Origin: Oreohelix idahoensis
Lineage: Eukaryota; Mollusca; Gastropoda; Stylommatophora; Oreohelicidae
Direction of reading: 5' to 3'
Assembly: GCA_024509875.1 (NCBI GenBank)
Contig: JAMPIV010019099.1
Span: 1-64,000 of the forward strand
Length of the DNA stretch: 64,000 bases
The notes beneath the pieces are model-generated. The model ran no database searches, was not told where the DNA came from, and was given only the letters and a program-made list of their open reading frames with translations. Positions 22,575 through 31,829 of the stretch are shown piece by piece (the stretch's first letter is position 1; each line of letters opens with the position of its first letter). The translations under genes and the position numbers were made by a program.

Positions 22575-24070
22575 TCAGCGTCTTCTGCTCATCTCTTGTC
22601 CCACTGGTACTTGTCTGGTTCTTGTCATCAGTTCTACTAGTACTTGTCTGGTTCTTGTCATCAGTTCAACTGGCACTTGTCTGATTCTTGTCATCAGTTC
22701 TACTAGTACTTGTCTGGTTCTTGTCATCAGTTCTACTGACACTTGTCTGGTTCTTGTCATCAGTTCTACTCGCATTTGTCTATTTCTTATCATCAGTTTC
22801 ACTGTCACTGTCTGGTTCTTGTCATCAGTTCTACTAGTACTTGTCTGGTTCTTGTCATCAGTTCCACTGGCACTTGTCTGATTCTTGTCATCAGTTCTAC
22901 TAGTACTTGTCTGGTTCTTGTCATCAGTTCTACTGACACTTGTCTGGTTCTTGTCATCAGTTCTACTCGCATTTGTCTATTTCTTATCATCAGTTTCACT
23001 GTCACTGTCTGATTCTTGTCATCAGTTCTACTAGTACTTGTCTGGTTCTTGTCATCAGTTCTACTGACACTTGTCTGGTTCTTGTCATCAGTTCTACTCG
23101 CATTTGTCTATTTCTTATCATCAGTTTCACTGTCACTGTCTGGTTCTTGTCATGAGTTCAACTAGCACTTGTCTGATTCTTGTCATGAGTTCTACTAGTA
23201 CTTGTCTGGTTCTTGTCATCAGTTCTACTGACACTTACCTGGCTCTTGTCATACGTTCCACTGGCACGTGTCTATTTCTCATCATCAGTTCCACTGGCAC
23301 TTGTCTTGTTCTTGTCATCAGTTCTACTAGCACTTGTCTGGTTCTTGTCAGCAGTTCTACTGCCACTTGTCTAGTTTTTGTCATTAGTTCTACTGGCACT
23401 TATCCGGTTCTTGTTATCAGTTCTACTGCCACTTGTCAGGGTCTTGTCATCAGTTCTATTGGCACTTACCTGGTTCTTGTCATCAGTTCTCCTGCCACTT
23501 GTTTGGTTCTTATCATTAGTTCTACTGGCACTTATCCGGTTCTTGTCATCAGTTCTACTGACACTTGTCAGGGTCTTATCATCAGTTCTATTGGCACCTA
23601 CCTGGTTCTTGTCATCAGTTCTGCTGCCACTTGTCTGGTTATTGTCATCAGTTCTACTGGCACTTGTCTGGTTCTTGTCATCAGTTCTACTGGCACTTGT
23701 CTGGTTCTTGTCTTCAGTTCTACTGCGACTTGTATGGTTCTTGTCATTAGTTCTACTGGCAGTTGTCTGATTCTTGTCGTCAGTTCCACTGGCACTTGTC
23801 TGGTTCTTGTCATCAGTTCTACTGTCACTTGATGGTTCTTATCATCAGTTATCCTGTTTCTTATCATCGGTTTCACTGACACTTGTCTTGTTCTCGTCAT
23901 CAGTTCTACTGGCATTTATCTGTTTCTTGTCATCAGTTCTACTGGCATTTGTCTGTTTCTTATCATCAGTTCTACATTAGTGATCTTGTCATAACACTTC
24001 AATCCTTCTATTCTACACAAGCACCCATTTATTAATGTATAAAACTTCGTGGTTGTTGTTTTTTTTTATT
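22575..24070 (-). pseudogene. LINE family 3 fragment expanded from within by a minisatellite
   Basis: Both flanks match LINE family 3. The right flank (23,985-24,062) equals the family sequence that follows the CATCAGTTC block elsewhere, as at 60,000-60,090. The left flank (22,580-22,605) equals the stretch coding EQEMRRRRW on the minus strand. Between them, where other copies have one 33-bp module (codons for MTRTRQVPVEL), this copy has about 42 modules. The LINE RT C-terminus upstream of the array is missing. Confidence 0.8.
22598..23990 (-). repeat. 33-bp minisatellite (11 codons), about 42 units, with higher-order repeats
   Basis: The unit is CACTTGTCTGGTTCTTGTC plus 14 further bases and encodes MTRTRQVPVEL-like peptides on the minus strand. 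Because 33 is a multiple of three, frames stay open for long stretches. The left third shows higher-order structure: the same succession of unit variants recurs at 197 bp (six units less one base) and then 131 bp (four units less one base), marked by the variant with CATTTGTCTATTTCTTATC at about 22,772, 22,969 and 23,100. The right part is more mixed. Confidence 0.93.
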
Positions 24071-24148
24071 CTCCATGTTTGAGAGCCATACAATAAGACT
24101 TACTTGACATCAGAGTTGAAAATTCTGATTTTATTGCAAATGTACTGT

Positions 24149-25429
24149 TTTGACGACTTGCCCAATCTTCTCTTCTTTTTTTTTATTATTTACGAGCCGC
24201 CATTTTTTATCATCTTCAATGCATGATCGAGAAGCCCGTAAAATCACGGGAAATTTCACTTGCGGATATTCTCCTAGCGTTCAGTGATTTTCTCCTAGCG
24301 CCTAATACTATTTTTAGATACGACGTCATTGTTGACCCCTGACCTCGGTAGCTAGAAACCTGTTTTAATTTAGGACCGACTGCTTAAACTTAGGTAGAAC
24401 CAGTTTAGGCCACTTTAGGAAACCCCCACGTTACTTTTAACGTTATTGATTGGAGCATCTTTATGATGCAAAAGCCACGTGATGCACGCTTCGGATCACA
24501 GGTACAAGCGAAAATCACCCGCTAAATGTGCGGCGAACCCAGCCAAACTTCATTTGCCCAGGAAATCGAGAAAGCTAGACCTAATCCAGATCGTGCGAAT
24601 TCACGCATTAAAGCACTGGAGCCACGTGTCTAAATTGTGATTAGAGTCCATCTGAGTAAATGAGTGAAAATCTCGTTAGAAAATAGTATTGTGATGAAAT
24701 GTGTAGTGCCTTGCAAAATCGACGCAAGATTGTCTATGGTGGAGCCTTGCACGACAGTCCAATCTCAGAGCAGAATACGGAGTCGAGAACAGTGAAGGCA
24801 AATCCGAACCATTCAAGACCTACCTGGTGCAACGTCAGGAGACCGGAGAACTAACCACACTTCACTATCAGCCGGGGGCTGAAAAGCTAAGTTCCTATAG
24901 AAAGGGAACTCACCATGTCAATGCCCTATCTTTAGTCATCCATGATGAAAAACACTTGAATTGTGAGACACATTACCTACAGCAGACACTAATTCCATCG
25001 ACAATACTATCATTCAACATCCATTCATTTTAATTTTAATAAACCTATTGGGTGTATATAATGTACCCCATGTCTTGTTTCTTTTATTAGATGTTACATA
25101 TTGTCTTATGTTTATCTTCCTTTTTTAAGGGAAAAAGGGGGGGGGGGGGACTCGTAAAATATAATTTAATCCCAGTATAATTAGGCCTAAGAATAATAAT
25201 AATAGATAACTGAAAAGGGGACGACGATAGCGAGAGACCAAATATCCCCTTACAAACTTTGCCAGACTTGTCTAGTTAGGAGAATTTACCCTCTTTGTCT
25301 CCCTTCAGCCGGTGGAGAAACCCAACAGGATTTCTTGAGCCAAATCTTCCTCGGGGTGATCCAGGGAAACTTCACATTCACATCTATTATTCCTTCTAAT
25401 AATTCTTATCCTTCCTACACTACGCCACA
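24149..25429 (+). repeat. 5' LTR of element B
   Basis: Matches 35,966-37,249 over its whole length with scattered substitutions and different G-run lengths (about 25,138-25,150). A polyadenylation-type AATAAA and TATA-like TATATAATG lie near 25,037-25,062. It contains a partly duplicated block (ATTTTCTCCTAGCG near 24,288). Ends in CCACA. Confidence 0.92.
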
Positions 25430-25430
25430 C

Positions 25431-25454
25431 TGGCAGCTCGTCCGGGATTTGAAC
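25431..25454 (+). promoter_or_regulatory. Primer-binding site of element B (tRNA-Pro-like)
   Basis: Starts TGG two bases after the LTR and continues CTCGTCCGGGATTTGAA, which is complementary to the 3' half of eukaryotic proline tRNA. The bases between TGG and CTCG differ from the usual proline match, so the primer identity is tentative. Confidence 0.65.
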
Positions 25455-25488
25455 TTATGTATTTATATCATACCTCTGGGATAGTATC

Positions 25489-27519
25489 TGTCGTGGAATA
25501 TTCTAATCCACATATATAAATTATCAAGTAAATATAAAGCCTAATAAATACATATAATAAATAAAGGAAGAAGAATGGTAAAGAACAGTGCTGTCACAAT
25601 GACAGTACTCGAAATCCCCTTGTTTTCTACTGCGTATGCAAATTGTAACGTTTCACGTTGATATTAAAGGCCTTCTGCAACATACACGCGTTTCCCAAAC
25701 ACACAATAAAATGTGCTGCCTTTCTAAGAAAAACCTTGAAATATGCAAGTTGACCTAAATTTTAAATTCCATTCATGTCTTTTTCTACACTATGTTACCA
25801 AAAACAAAAGACAGATGGACTAAAGGATAGCGAGAAGGGAGAGGCAGAAAGCCGAACACTAAACACGCGTCGCGCGATACACAAATGCTGCCATCACGCG
25901 TGTAAGACTACATGCACTAACTTTATTTCAATCGACAGTGATAAATTCACTACCCTTCCCAGAGTTAGGTTTTAAAATCACAAAAAACGCTTATTAGGAA
26001 AGATAACAATAGATGGGTTTACGTTTGAAAACATTACAGTACCCAGACAGCACATCTTCGAAACAGGAGGTAGAAGGAATTGCATATTTTGAACGCAGCA
26101 TATTAGTTCTTTTAAATTGGTATATTTGGGTTCCTTAGGGCTTGCTGACAAAGAATATGTACAACGTTATGCAAATAGTCTAGGAATTAACAAGTTATAG
26201 CCAAAATAAAATGATAGTGCTGTCAGACAACACCCAAAATCAGAATCGCTCAGTGGTAGATTTTTTTTTTCACCACCATTGTACGGGAAATGGGCCACAA
26301 GTTACATTTGAACTGATTGGCTGGAATGATATGTAAGGCTACACACGATTAGTCGGACTATAAATACTATTTTTGGTTGTTAGGGGAGACGTAGGAAGTT
26401 AAAATTTTTTCAAATACTTGTCGAAACGTGGCTCCATTGGCTAGACTCGCTGATATACTCACTTAGGAGCGTTAGTTCGAGACCACTAGTCAAATAAGCT
26501 TGATAAAGCAACAGTGCGTTGAAGCCAGCTCATATTTGTGTTAAATAAAAGCCTGGAACATAAGCAGATGGGAATTTGTGCCAGTATTTTGTGCCAGAAT
26601 TCATTGCTAATCAACGTATCTGTGTTTGTTTCCATGAATTGTGGGACCGTGGTCTTGATGGTATTGAGCAGCACCTGGTCAGAGCTTTGCTGAATCCAGA
26701 GTCGGACAGCATACTCCTTGGTCCATTTAGCTATCAGTGAGGTGTCTCCAGAGCCGAGGGGAGAATCGAGCAGAGGAGTCTGTTCCTGCCGCCATCACGC
26801 CAGATAAGCTGATGTGGCCAGCTGAGCTCAAAATTATGTACCCCCAGCTTAAAATGACCTTGTAAAAATAAAATTAAGAGGGGAATTAAATTGTGTTAAT
26901 ATCAGGAACTGAGAACATCTCTAATAATAGTTCCCATAAAGACAAACTATTGAAGTCATGATGACAAATACCAACAGAGCTTGAACAAAACAAAACCAGT
27001 ATTACCTCATATTACTACTACACAACTGACACACATAGGATACTTTTAATAATATATGTCATTACCATATTCATATTGATAAATTCTGTACATATAACTT
27101 GTAAGTAAAATTGATTGTGATTCCTGGTTCCCTTTGTTTTTGAATCAGGACACATATTCATTCATAACAGCAATGAATACATATTGTTATTTGAAAAGTT
27201 ATCAGTGACTCCTTTAAGATATCCTTTAGAGTGTTATATGTATGTGAGTGTCATAGTGTTGTCAAGTGTGGTGGAATAAATTAAATTGTTTATCTGTCTG
27301 TTGTTGTTATGACTTACACTTCATCATACACATACCCTAGACATATAACGTAGTCATCACACTATTCCAGAATAATTCTGACTGAGATATATATATATGT
27401 GGCAGCAAGTAAGGTTATCTATAATACACTACTCTCATTAGATATAGATACCTTCACAGCTGATCTCAGTCAGTACACTAAGTCCCCTATAAATATTTAT
27501 AACATCCCACTTCACCACA
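25489..27519 (+). repeat. 5' LTR of element A (2,031 bp)
   Basis: Unusually long LTR. A junction at 26,644/26,645 corresponds exactly to the site of a 386-bp GT...AG insertion in the diverged solo LTR at 56,613-59,008. AATAAA lies near 27,273. The 66-codon open frame 25,775-25,975 is repeated in the 3' LTR only because the LTRs are identical there; the solo LTR does not preserve it. Confidence 0.95.
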
Positions 27520-27524
27520 TATAT

Positions 27525-27542
27525 TGGGGTCTCGCTCTTGGG
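27525..27542 (+). promoter_or_regulatory. Possible primer-binding site of element A
   Basis: TGGGGTCTCG begins five bases after the LTR and is followed by TTGGGATTTTGAATC. It looks like a decayed proline-type site when set beside element B. Weak match. Confidence 0.35.
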
Positions 27543-27723
27543 ATTTTGAATCTTTCCCTATTAAAAATATTGGGGGTAATTCACTTCAGGGAATATAAGA
27601 ATTAAAAGGTATCCTTGGGTGGAATTAAATAAGGTTGAGCTCACGGTGCCTGTGTTGTCCATTAGATATATAGTTAGAAATTGAATTGTTGGTTAGACAT
27701 TGTATAAACTTACCTGATAGACA

Positions 27724-29862
27724 ATGGCGGACCTGGCCAAGTTTCGATCTGCTGCTGTTCAGACTGCAAAAGAGTTAGGATTAGATGGGCAAGTTATGGT
27801 TGCCTATGTTACTACGGAATGTGACAAATTTATTGAACGCGAAGAAAGAAGGTTTGAAGCCGAAAGAAAGTCAGAGGCTGAAAGGGAAATTAAGAAGTTA
27901 CAATTTGAGGCTGAGGCTGAGACTAAGAAGTTACAAGCTGAGGCTGAGACTAAGAGGTTGCAGATTGAGGCTGAGGCTAAGAAATTGGAAGCAGAAGAAA
28001 GAAGATTGACTGCCGAAAGGGAAGACAAGAGATTAGCTGCAGAAAGGGAAGAGAAGAAATTAGCTGCAGAAAGGGAAGAGAAGAAATTAGCTGCAGAAAG
28101 GGAAGAGAAGAAATTAGCTGCAGAAAGGGAAGAGAAGAAATTAGCTGCAGAAAGGGAAGCAGAAGATAAGAGATTACAAAGGGAACATGAGTTACGACTC
28201 AGGGAATTTGAGTTTCAAGGCCATGCTCCTGAAAATGGTGCCAGTCCCTTTGCCTCTGATGCCACTGCTAGCCAAGGAGCCTCAACCTCAGCTATGAATT
28301 TTCATTTAGATCATTTTGTTGAGAAAGAAGATGATATAGAGAGCTACCTAAATAGGTATGAACTATTAGCTACCACGTATGGGTTAGAGAGAGAAAGGTG
28401 GAGCTTAAAGTTATCTCAGGGACTTCGTGGGGCAGCTTATGAAGTTTTTGCAAAAATGAGTAGAGGTGATCAGGAAAATTATGACATGCTAAAGCAGGCT
28501 CTTTTGTTAAGATATGAAAAGAATGCAGAATTCTATAGGAAAAAATTTAGGAATGCTAAACTACTGTCAGGTGAAACCTATCACCAGTTCTCTGCACGAA
28601 TAGAGACATACTTGGAGAAATGGACTTCTCTGGGGAAAACCCAAGATCTTAAGGAAATGGTCCTTATAGAGCAATTAAGAGAGTCCATGGCTCCAGACCT
28701 GAGAAAGTTTCTCATGGAACAAGGTGCAGAGAGGCTGGGTGAGTTGCTAAATGTTGCTGAAAGGTATCAAGCAGCTCAAGCAGAGGTAACAGGTAATAAA
28801 AAGAAACAGGTGGACAACTTTAGGGCACCACAGAACTTTAATAAATTTGATCCTAAGGATCAAAATAAAGGTAAGCACCAATTTGATAGGCCACGGTATG
28901 AAAATAAAAATAAATTCCCACAATTCGATGAAAGGAAATATGATGAAAGAAAATCCTTCAACCAAGGAAAAAGGTGGTGTAAAAATTGTAAGATGAACAA
29001 TCATGACACTGACCATTGCAGAAGGAAACCTGTGTATATGGCAACCCTTCAGGTCAGGTCGACCTCAAGACAGGAGGAGGATATTATGTTAGGTACCACT
29101 CCAGAAGAGATGAGGAAGGCACAAGCTGGGGATAAAACACTCAAGCCTTGTTTCAGGAAATTGTCAACTTGTCATACAACTCCAGGCAAGGGAGATTTTT
29201 ACATGAAAAACAAGTTGATGTATAGGAAGACTGGAGCTAGATCCAAAGGTCAGGGACAACTGGTACTTCCTAAAAGATATAGGGCAGACTTAATAAGGAG
29301 CCTACATGTGAAACCCGATGGGGACCATGAGAAAATAGGTACCATCATTCAAAAGGTGGCTCATAATTATTATTGGCCCAAAGCAAGATGGGACATTGAG
29401 AATTTTGTAGAAAGGTGTAGCATAGCACATGAGGGAACACCCACAAGTGGGAACATGGATCAGGACCTGGAAACGCCACGGGGCAAAATTAGGCCTGACA
29501 AGAAAAAGAAATATAAATTTGATAAAGTGGACCAAATGGAATGGGAAGCCCCTTTTCACGGACAAGCTTCACTTAACTGTTTTACAATGGCCACTATGCG
29601 GAGAGTGCAAAGAGATGTCTTACCCCAGGATAAGCCGACAATCCCTCAATCGGACTTAAACAAACTGGAGGAAGAGGATGTAGAGAGGAAATCTCTCATC
29701 AAGAATTTTAAGTGGGGAGAAAGCCCCAAAAGAAAAATTGGTAGCGGTCGTTTTGTGAATGATAATTCTGGGAGGAAAAATCATCACTATAAAGCTTCGA
29801 GTGGAAGAGACCATACCGGTGCATGGACAAATAGGTCCACAAAATTAAAGGTCCATATGTAG
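27724..29862 (+). CDS. Gag with fused integrase N-terminal domain (element A)
   Basis: Structural protein of the retrotransposon particle, 712 codons, with ATG in a CAATGG context. Residues about 35-165 form a charged coiled coil that contains five tandem 9-residue repeats (AEREEKKLA type). Residues about 195-360 are capsid-like (DDIESYLNRYELL, LSQGLRGAAYEVF, AERYQAAQ). A CCHC knuckle follows at about 419-432 (CKNCKMNNHDTDHC). Within about 10 residues the reading enters sequence that, in element B, lies after the protease, so protease is deleted here. Residues about 455-570 are the integrase zinc-binding region (KGDFYMKNKLMYRK, LVLPKRYRADLIRSLH, NYYWPKARWDIENFVERC); the last Cys of H2C2 seems lost. 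The rest (about 570-712) is an unfamiliar charged segment instead of the integrase core. Confidence 0.88.
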   Translation: MADLAKFRSAAVQTAKELGLDGQVMVAYVTTECDKFIEREERRFEAERKSEAEREIKKLQFEAEAETKKLQAEAETKRLQIEAEAKKLEAEERRLTAEREDKRLAAEREEKKLAAEREEKKLAAEREEKKLAAEREEKKLAAEREAEDKRLQREHELRLREFEFQGHAPENGASPFASDATASQGASTSAMNFHLDHFVEKEDDIESYLNRYELLATTYGLERERWSLKLSQGLRGAAYEVFAKMSRGDQENYDMLKQALLLRYEKNAEFYRKKFRNAKLLSGETYHQFSARIETYLEKWTSLGKTQDLKEMVLIEQLRESMAPDLRKFLMEQGAERLGELLNVAERYQAAQAEVTGNKKKQVDNFRAPQNFNKFDPKDQNKGKHQFDRPRYENKNKFPQFDERKYDERKSFNQGKRWCKNCKMNNHDTDHCRRKPVYMATLQVRSTSRQEEDIMLGTTPEEMRKAQAGDKTLKPCFRKLSTCHTTPGKGDFYMKNKLMYRKTGARSKGQGQLVLPKRYRADLIRSLHVKPDGDHEKIGTIIQKVAHNYYWPKARWDIENFVERCSIAHEGTPTSGNMDQDLETPRGKIRPDKKKKYKFDKVDQMEWEAPFHGQASLNCFTMATMRRVQRDVLPQDKPTIPQSDLNKLEEEDVERKSLIKNFKWGESPKRKIGSGRFVNDNSGRKNHHYKASSGRDHTGAWTNRSTKLKVHM

Positions 29863-30329
29863 CTTTGCTAAGAACGTGGACTGATGAAAAGGCAGAGGAA
29901 AACATTACATCTTCATACCAATATGTGAATGAGCTGACCACTCGTTTGAAAACTGGCTGGAAACTTGCCAATGAAAATTTGAAACAAGCCAGGAAGAAAC
30001 ATGCTGCCTATTATAACAGGAAGGCGAAAGACAGAAATTTGGCTGTGGGAGAGAAAGTACTGCTTCTTTTGCCCGGGAGTCAGAATAAGTTACAAATTGG
30101 ATGGCAGGGTCCATATACAGTTTTAGAGAAGGTATCTAGAACAAATTATAAGATAGATAAGAAGGGGAAAGAAAAAATCTATCATGTGAATCTCCTGAAG
30201 AAATATTTGGAAAGAGAACATCAGGAAGAGACACACTTGTTGACCTTGTCCATCGCCATGGAGATGAAAAGGAACCACTTTCATCATTTGAGTATCCATT
30301 ACACCCCTGTGAGACAGCAGCACAGGTGA
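29835..30329 (+). pseudogene. Integrase C-terminal (GPY/F-type) domain, separate frame
   Basis: Carries the integrase tail: KGPYVALLRTWTDEKAE, a helix-rich ENLKQARKKHAAYYNRKAKD, VGEKVLLLLP, then the GPY/F motif KLQIGWQGPYTVLEKV and KIYHVNLLKKYLER. This is the ordinary C-terminal part of Ty3/Gypsy integrases, but it lies in a different frame from Gag-IN upstream, and its first ATG (29,865) is internal to the domain. A further frameshift near 30,240 separates it from RT: past that point the RT frame continues with VHRHGDEKEPLSSFEYP, which reads as the original linker. The DDE catalytic core that should precede it is absent. Confidence 0.82.
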
Positions 30330-31762
30330 AAATCAGTACACATTTAACGAAAACTCAGAAAGAGAGAGTGCAACAGGTTCTAAATAATCATGCAGAGGTG
30401 TTAACAGACCGACCAGGACATACAAACCTATTGGAATATGATATGAAACTGATAGACCCCACACCTGTCTGTATGAAACCATATTCGATTCCGTTTGCTA
30501 AGGAAAAAGCTTTGAAGGAAGAGATAGACTATCTATTGAAGGAAGGAATTATTTCACACAGTGAATCTTCGTATAGTTCCGGTGTTGTACTCTTAAGGAA
30601 GCCCTCTGGAGAACATAGACTCTGTATAGATTACAGGAGACTGAATGCTATTACAGAAGGACAGGTGGATCCATTGCCGGATACAAATCAGCTGTTTGCC
30701 AGACTAAATAAAGCTAAATATTTCTCCAAAGTGGATCTGAGTAAAGGATATTATCAGATTCCAGTAAAGCCTGAGGTTAGACCATACCTAGCTTTTAGTA
30801 CTTCAGAAGGACACTATGAGTTTAATAGATTGCCATTTGGATTGAAGAATGCGCCTAGTGTCTTCTCTAGAATGATGAGAAAATTATTGGATCCTCTGAA
30901 TAATCCCTGTATAATAAATTTTATGGATGATTTCCTTATAGCAACAGAAACATTTGAGGAACACATTGACTCTCTGAACATGCTGTTTGATCGACTTAGG
31001 GAGGCAAATTTAACAGCCCGACCAACCAAATGTTGCGTTGGATGTAAAGAATTGGAATTTTTGGGACACACAGTTTATCAGGGAAACATGACCCCTGACC
31101 CAAAGAATTTAGAGAAACTACAGAAAGCCCCGAGACCTCAAACCAAGAAGGACGTGAGATCTTTTGTCTCATTATGTGGTTTCTACCAGAAGTATATCAA
31201 AAACTTTAATTCCATATGTGCACCGTTAACTGATTTGACACGTAAAGGACATCCAGATTGCATTACATGGACACCACAATGTGAAATGACTTACCAAGAA
31301 TTGAAGGAAAAGCTCACAAGTAAACCCATTTTGAAATTACCTGACTTAAGTCAAGAATTCATAGTAAGGACGGATGCAAGTAATATTGGGTTAGGTGCAA
31401 CTCTACTACAGAAATCAGATGCATTGGATGGGGAATTAAGCCCAGTGGCATATGCTAGCAGAAAGTTGAATAAAGCTGAAATCAACTACTCAACTAGCGA
31501 AAAAGAATGTCTTGCAGTAATATGGGCAATAAAGAAATTCAATATTTATCTGTATGGGAAGGCCTTTAAGTTGCAAACAGACCACAAACCTTTATCGTTT
31601 CTAGCACAGGCTAGGCATGAGAACTCCAGGTTACTCCGATGGTCTTTACTTTTGGCTCCATATAATTTTAGCATTGAGTATATATCTGGAAAAACAAATT
31701 TGGGAGCGGATTTTTTAAGCCGCCATCCGTGTGATGAGAATCACCGTAAACCCCAGAACTAA
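30326..31762 (+). CDS. Ty3/Gypsy reverse transcriptase-RNase H (element A)
   Basis: Copies the element RNA into DNA. The frame is open through 478 codons (the GTG at 30,326 is only the edge; the frame is also open upstream to about 30,240). RT motifs in order: PYSIPFAKEKALKEE, GVVLLRKPSGEHRLCIDYRR, YFSKVDLSKGYYQIPV (about residue 135), FNRLPFGLKNAPSVFSRMM, catalytic FMDDFLIA (about 199), LEFLGHTV. The connection domain has DVRSFVSLCGFYQKYI. RNase H shows IVRTDASNIGLGATLL (about 348), a glutamate in STSEKECLAVIWAI and DHKPLSFL, with the C-terminal YISGKTNLGADFLSRHP. It ends 67 bp before the 3' LTR, so no integrase can follow. All catalytic residues look intact. Confidence 0.95.
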   Translation: MKISTHLTKTQKERVQQVLNNHAEVLTDRPGHTNLLEYDMKLIDPTPVCMKPYSIPFAKEKALKEEIDYLLKEGIISHSESSYSSGVVLLRKPSGEHRLCIDYRRLNAITEGQVDPLPDTNQLFARLNKAKYFSKVDLSKGYYQIPVKPEVRPYLAFSTSEGHYEFNRLPFGLKNAPSVFSRMMRKLLDPLNNPCIINFMDDFLIATETFEEHIDSLNMLFDRLREANLTARPTKCCVGCKELEFLGHTVYQGNMTPDPKNLEKLQKAPRPQTKKDVRSFVSLCGFYQKYIKNFNSICAPLTDLTRKGHPDCITWTPQCEMTYQELKEKLTSKPILKLPDLSQEFIVRTDASNIGLGATLLQKSDALDGELSPVAYASRKLNKAEINYSTSEKECLAVIWAIKKFNIYLYGKAFKLQTDHKPLSFLAQARHENSRLLRWSLLLAPYNFSIEYISGKTNLGADFLSRHPCDENHRKPQN

Positions 31763-31816
31763 TCATAAATTTCTCTATGTGTATATAGAATAAAGGACTG
31801 ACATATAATGTCTGTT

Positions 31817-31829
31817 TTAAGAGGGGAGA
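31817..31829 (+). promoter_or_regulatory. Polypurine tract of element A
   Basis: AAGAGGGGAGA directly before the TG of the 3' LTR; the expected plus-strand primer. Confidence 0.85.

Noticed and set aside
25775..25975. 66-codon gene inside the LTR of element A, also at 32,116-32,316
   Set aside because: Identical only because the LTRs are recent copies; the diverged solo LTR does not preserve the frame.
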